From JACOTV01 sp964445135 (GTDB lineage Bacteria; Patescibacteriota; Microgenomatia; UBA1406; GWC2-37-13), in assembly GCA_964445135.1 (NCBI GenBank), contig CAYUJW010000025.1, positions 1 through 14,773 on the forward strand: DNA of 14,773 nt, written 5' to 3'. The notes under the pieces were generated by a model that was given only the letters and a program-made list of their open reading frames with translations, did not search any database and was not told where the DNA came from. The position numbers were made by a program, and so were the translations under genes. Shown piece by piece: positions 12,647-14,773 of the stretch. Position 1 is the stretch's first letter, and every line of letters begins with the position of its first letter.

Positions 12647-13225
12647 ATGCAAAAAATGCCGGTTGTATTTGACGTCGAGACAAAGCACACATTTCGTGAG
12701 TTTAGCGAGCACAAGAAGCTTGGAGTTTCATTGGCGACCGCCTACGATTATCGAACTGGACAAGGGTATTCCTATTTGGAGCATGAACTAGGTAAGCTAT
12801 TCCAACTTTTTGAGCAAGCCTCATGTGTCATAGGATTTAATATCGTAAGCTTCGATCTCCCTGTCCTTCAAGCCTATTATCCAGGCGACATCACGCAGTT
12901 TCAGACATTTGATTTGCTCGACGATATACGTGTCATTTTGGGTCGCCGCATAGGCCTCAACGACTTAGTAAGTGCGACGCTTGGCAAAAAGAAATCGGGA
13001 AATGGTTTGCAAGCTATTGAATATTATCGTGCTGGAAAGATAGAGGAGCTGCGCCAATACTGTTTGGATGACACGATGCTTACGATGGAGCTGTTTGATT
13101 ATGGCGTCAAAAATAACGAGGTGTATTATATGAGCGAGCACGGCAAGACTCCAATTCGCGTGAGATGGAAGAAGCATATGGATCGTGGTGAGGCCGAAGA
13201 AACCCATCTCATTCTCCCTTTTTAA
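12647..13225 (+). CDS. DEDDy-type 3'-5' exonuclease (DnaQ-like/RNase H-like fold)
   Basis: A 192-residue stand-alone exonuclease domain. Exo I: FDVET with Asp9 and Glu11. Exo II: IGFNIVSFDLPVL with Asn65 and Asp70. Exo III: YCLDD with Tyr138 and Asp142, the DEDDy arrangement. Together these give the two-metal active site for removing nucleotides from 3' ends. The middle block KKKSGNGLQAIEYYRAGKIE matches a family often found alone or fused to helicases (YprB-like RNase H-like). The substrate, DNA or RNA, cannot be decided here. Start ATG 12647 is used; ATG 12656 (MPVVFDVET) is nearly as likely and would drop three residues. No Shine-Dalgarno is seen; it follows the 135-residue gene by 21 bases. 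Confidence 0.88.
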   Translation: MQKMPVVFDVETKHTFREFSEHKKLGVSLATAYDYRTGQGYSYLEHELGKLFQLFEQASCVIGFNIVSFDLPVLQAYYPGDITQFQTFDLLDDIRVILGRRIGLNDLVSATLGKKKSGNGLQAIEYYRAGKIEELRQYCLDDTMLTMELFDYGVKNNEVYYMSEHGKTPIRVRWKKHMDRGEAEETHLILPF

Positions 13226-13248
13226 GCGCGACAGATGGCGCATTGGCC

Positions 13249-14773
13249 TTATTTCCCGTTAATCAACGCATAGCCTGACTGTCCAAATATCACAAACTTT
13301 TTGGTAACCGGCTGATACGCAACCTTTGAGGTCCCGCCACCAGTGGGGACGGCAAAAACGGTGCCCACCGCGCTCTGATCACTCTTTGTTGAATCGATAT
13401 AGACTGCTTTTTCTTTAAACGAAACGAGACATAAGTTGTTGTGGCTCGAACAGCTGGTGCCAGTTTGCCAATAAAAGTTGCCGGGAGTTGCCTCACCAAG
13501 GGAGAGTTGTGCGCCAATTGTTGCCCCGTCCATATCAAGAATTTGCGCCTTAATGCTCACTTGTGGGCTGCCTCTATGAGGCGAACTACTTTGTCCATAC
13601 ACGGCCAGATACCGCTTGGTGGTTGGGTTAAATGAGATTGAGATATACCATTCAAAGGTTGAGGCATTGTTGTCTATGTCGCGCTGCCCACCAAGCATCG
13701 TCAGGCCGTCGCGGCTGGTTTTGTGACGGTGGATCGTTGCTTTTGTCAGACACTCCTCATCGCACCCGCCAGTATTGCCCGCAAACAGGGACAGACCTTC
13801 GCCCCGCTCGGAATTAAAGGCGCTCCCTGAATATTCCTCCAAGTTCTCAGGAGTGTCATGAAGCTTGATGCCAGACTTCACAAGGGCCCCCGTTGCTCCA
13901 TCAACAAGTGCGGCGGTAATATCTTTGCGACCCCCAACATCTGAGGTTTGTTGATGCCATTCCATATAAAAGAGTTTGCTGCTTGTGTCGTAGTATCCGT
14001 GTGGCGTCCACCCGCTAAAGTTGCCATCATACACCTCGATCGCTGAGCCTTGAGGATTGCCTGCCGCATCAAAAAGCACACCATATATGCTTGTTTGATT
14101 GGAGCCCGCCGGTCCGCCTTTTCGTGTGGCATGATACACCACAAACCAATTATCTTCGTCAGGATTATAGATTGGGTATACGCGCGCTCCGTTGATTGGC
14201 GCATTGGCAATACTTGGTAAATTGACCGTCGCAATAATTGCACCGGTTTCAACGTTTCGCCACTCCACTTTTGCCGGATACGGTTGGTGTCGAGGATCGG
14301 TATAAACATCGCTTTCCTGCCAGCCAAATGCACAAATGGGTGCTTTTGAAGAGCAATTCACGCGATTACCCCAAGCATAGCCTGCGCGGGCAACCATCGT
14401 CATACTTCCTGGGGAGGCGGGAATTGGCACCACTTCAGCGCCGCCGCCACCTCCGCCTCCACCACCATCGCCTGCAATGTATCGTACTCGCCAAATCTCA
14501 TAGTCAACCAACTTCACTTGGGAATCGGCGTTAAAGTCAGCGTCCATCGCATTTCCATCGCCATCCGCATCCGTGCCCAGAGCGCCCGAATATTCCTCTT
14601 TCCATATAGCAAAGTCGGTCAAAGCCACCGTTCCATTACAATCTGCGTCGCCCGCTTGTTTGTCGCAGAGAGATTGGGTCGGCGAAGGAGTTGTGGAGGG
14701 TGAAGTGGTGGGTGTTGCAGAGTCGACTGTGGGATATGGGCTCATTCCGGCCAGGGTGCGCCCGGTCACCGTT
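13249..14773 (-). CDS. Partial secreted/surface protein: Ser/Thr-Pro linker, dockerin-like pair, Gly linker, beta-repeat domain
   Basis: An open frame enters from the right edge and ends at TAA 13249, with at least 507 residues visible and the N-terminus missing. Counting from the GTG at 14769: a Thr/Ser/Pro linker at 20-32, then two EF-hand-like dockerin repeats, the first with D41/D43/N45/D52 (DADCNGTVALTDFAIW) and the second with D78/N80/D82/D89 (DFNADSQVKLVDYEIW). A run of nine glycines (102-110) follows. The remaining 390 or so residues contain repeated units of the form aromatic-N/D-P/T-x-x-x-F/Y-hydrophobic, then a strand ending in DxxG (YNPDEDNWFVVYH, YDTSSKLFYMEWH, FNPTTKRYLAVYG, YQPVTKKFVIFG), which suggests a beta-propeller. 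Disulfide-capable Cys pairs are present. The role is unknown; a binding surface protein is inferred. Confidence 0.85.
   Translation of the reverse strand, partial: TVTGRTLAGMSPYPTVDSATPTTSPSTTPSPTQSLCDKQAGDADCNGTVALTDFAIWKEEYSGALGTDADGDGNAMDADFNADSQVKLVDYEIWRVRYIAGDGGGGGGGGGAEVVPIPASPGSMTMVARAGYAWGNRVNCSSKAPICAFGWQESDVYTDPRHQPYPAKVEWRNVETGAIIATVNLPSIANAPINGARVYPIYNPDEDNWFVVYHATRKGGPAGSNQTSIYGVLFDAAGNPQGSAIEVYDGNFSGWTPHGYYDTSSKLFYMEWHQQTSDVGGRKDITAALVDGATGALVKSGIKLHDTPENLEEYSGSAFNSERGEGLSLFAGNTGGCDEECLTKATIHRHKTSRDGLTMLGGQRDIDNNASTFEWYISISFNPTTKRYLAVYGQSSSPHRGSPQVSIKAQILDMDGATIGAQLSLGEATPGNFYWQTGTSCSSHNNLCLVSFKEKAVYIDSTKSDQSAVGTVFAVPTGGGTSKVAYQPVTKKFVIFGQSGYALINGK

Noticed and set aside
13226..13248. 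GCGC-containing dyad between convergent genes as a terminator
   Set aside because: The stem is only four to five bases and there is no T-tract.

Overview
The window most resembles a chromosomal segment of a Candidate Phyla Radiation (Patescibacteria) bacterium. This is inferred from gene style, not from a marker gene. The clues are tightly packed short operons, two small VirB2/T4SS-like pilins of a type common in that group, a stand-alone DEDDy exonuclease of a family frequent there, large anchored or dockerin-bearing surface proteins, and many polyprenol-linked glycosyltransferases. TGA acts as a normal stop, so the alternative Gly code of some CPR lineages is not indicated. I saw no mobile element, CRISPR array, phage gene or recombination site. 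No stretch over 300 bases lacks a gene.

Layout. 1-257 (-) is the N-terminus of a secreted protein cut by the window edge. 423-2237 (+) is a membrane-anchored surface protein with two carboxypeptidase-regulatory-like beta domains. 2314-3843 (+) is the AAA+ ATPase ComM/YifB. 3873-6893 (+) is a three-gene operon: a GT87-like GT-C enzyme, a small single-pass membrane protein, and a second GT-C enzyme. It meets tail-to-tail, with an 11-base overlap, an opposing operon at 6883-9013 (-) holding a multi-pass GT-C-like protein and a DPM1-like GT2. 9085-9516 and 9646-10008 (+) are tandem pilin-like paralogues separated by a strong intrinsic terminator. 10031-11138 (-) holds a GtrB-like GT2 followed by a 52-residue membrane peptide. 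11230-11303 (-) is a CAU-anticodon tRNA. 11397-12193 (-) is YqeY followed by an FtsB/DivIC-like division protein. 12218-13225 (+) is an unknown 135-residue protein and a DEDDy 3'-5' exonuclease. 13249 to the right edge (-) is the C-terminal part of a dockerin-like, probably beta-propeller surface protein.

How the genes may work together. Two GT2 enzymes of the polyprenyl-phosphate-sugar synthase type, and three multi-pass GT-C-type proteins that would use such lipid-linked sugars outside the membrane, suggest machinery for building a cell-surface glycan or glycosylating exported proteins. The three large exported proteins and the two pilin-like proteins are possible acceptors; this is inference only.

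The most striking non-coding feature is promoter placement. Almost every operon-leading gene has a sigma70-type -10 element ending only about 4-10 bases before the start codon, so the mRNAs should be leaderless or nearly so. The recognisable Shine-Dalgarno sequences I found are in front of operon-internal genes. The clearest cases are the near-consensus promoter before 9085 and the fully interleaved divergent pair in the 24 bases between 12193 and 12218.
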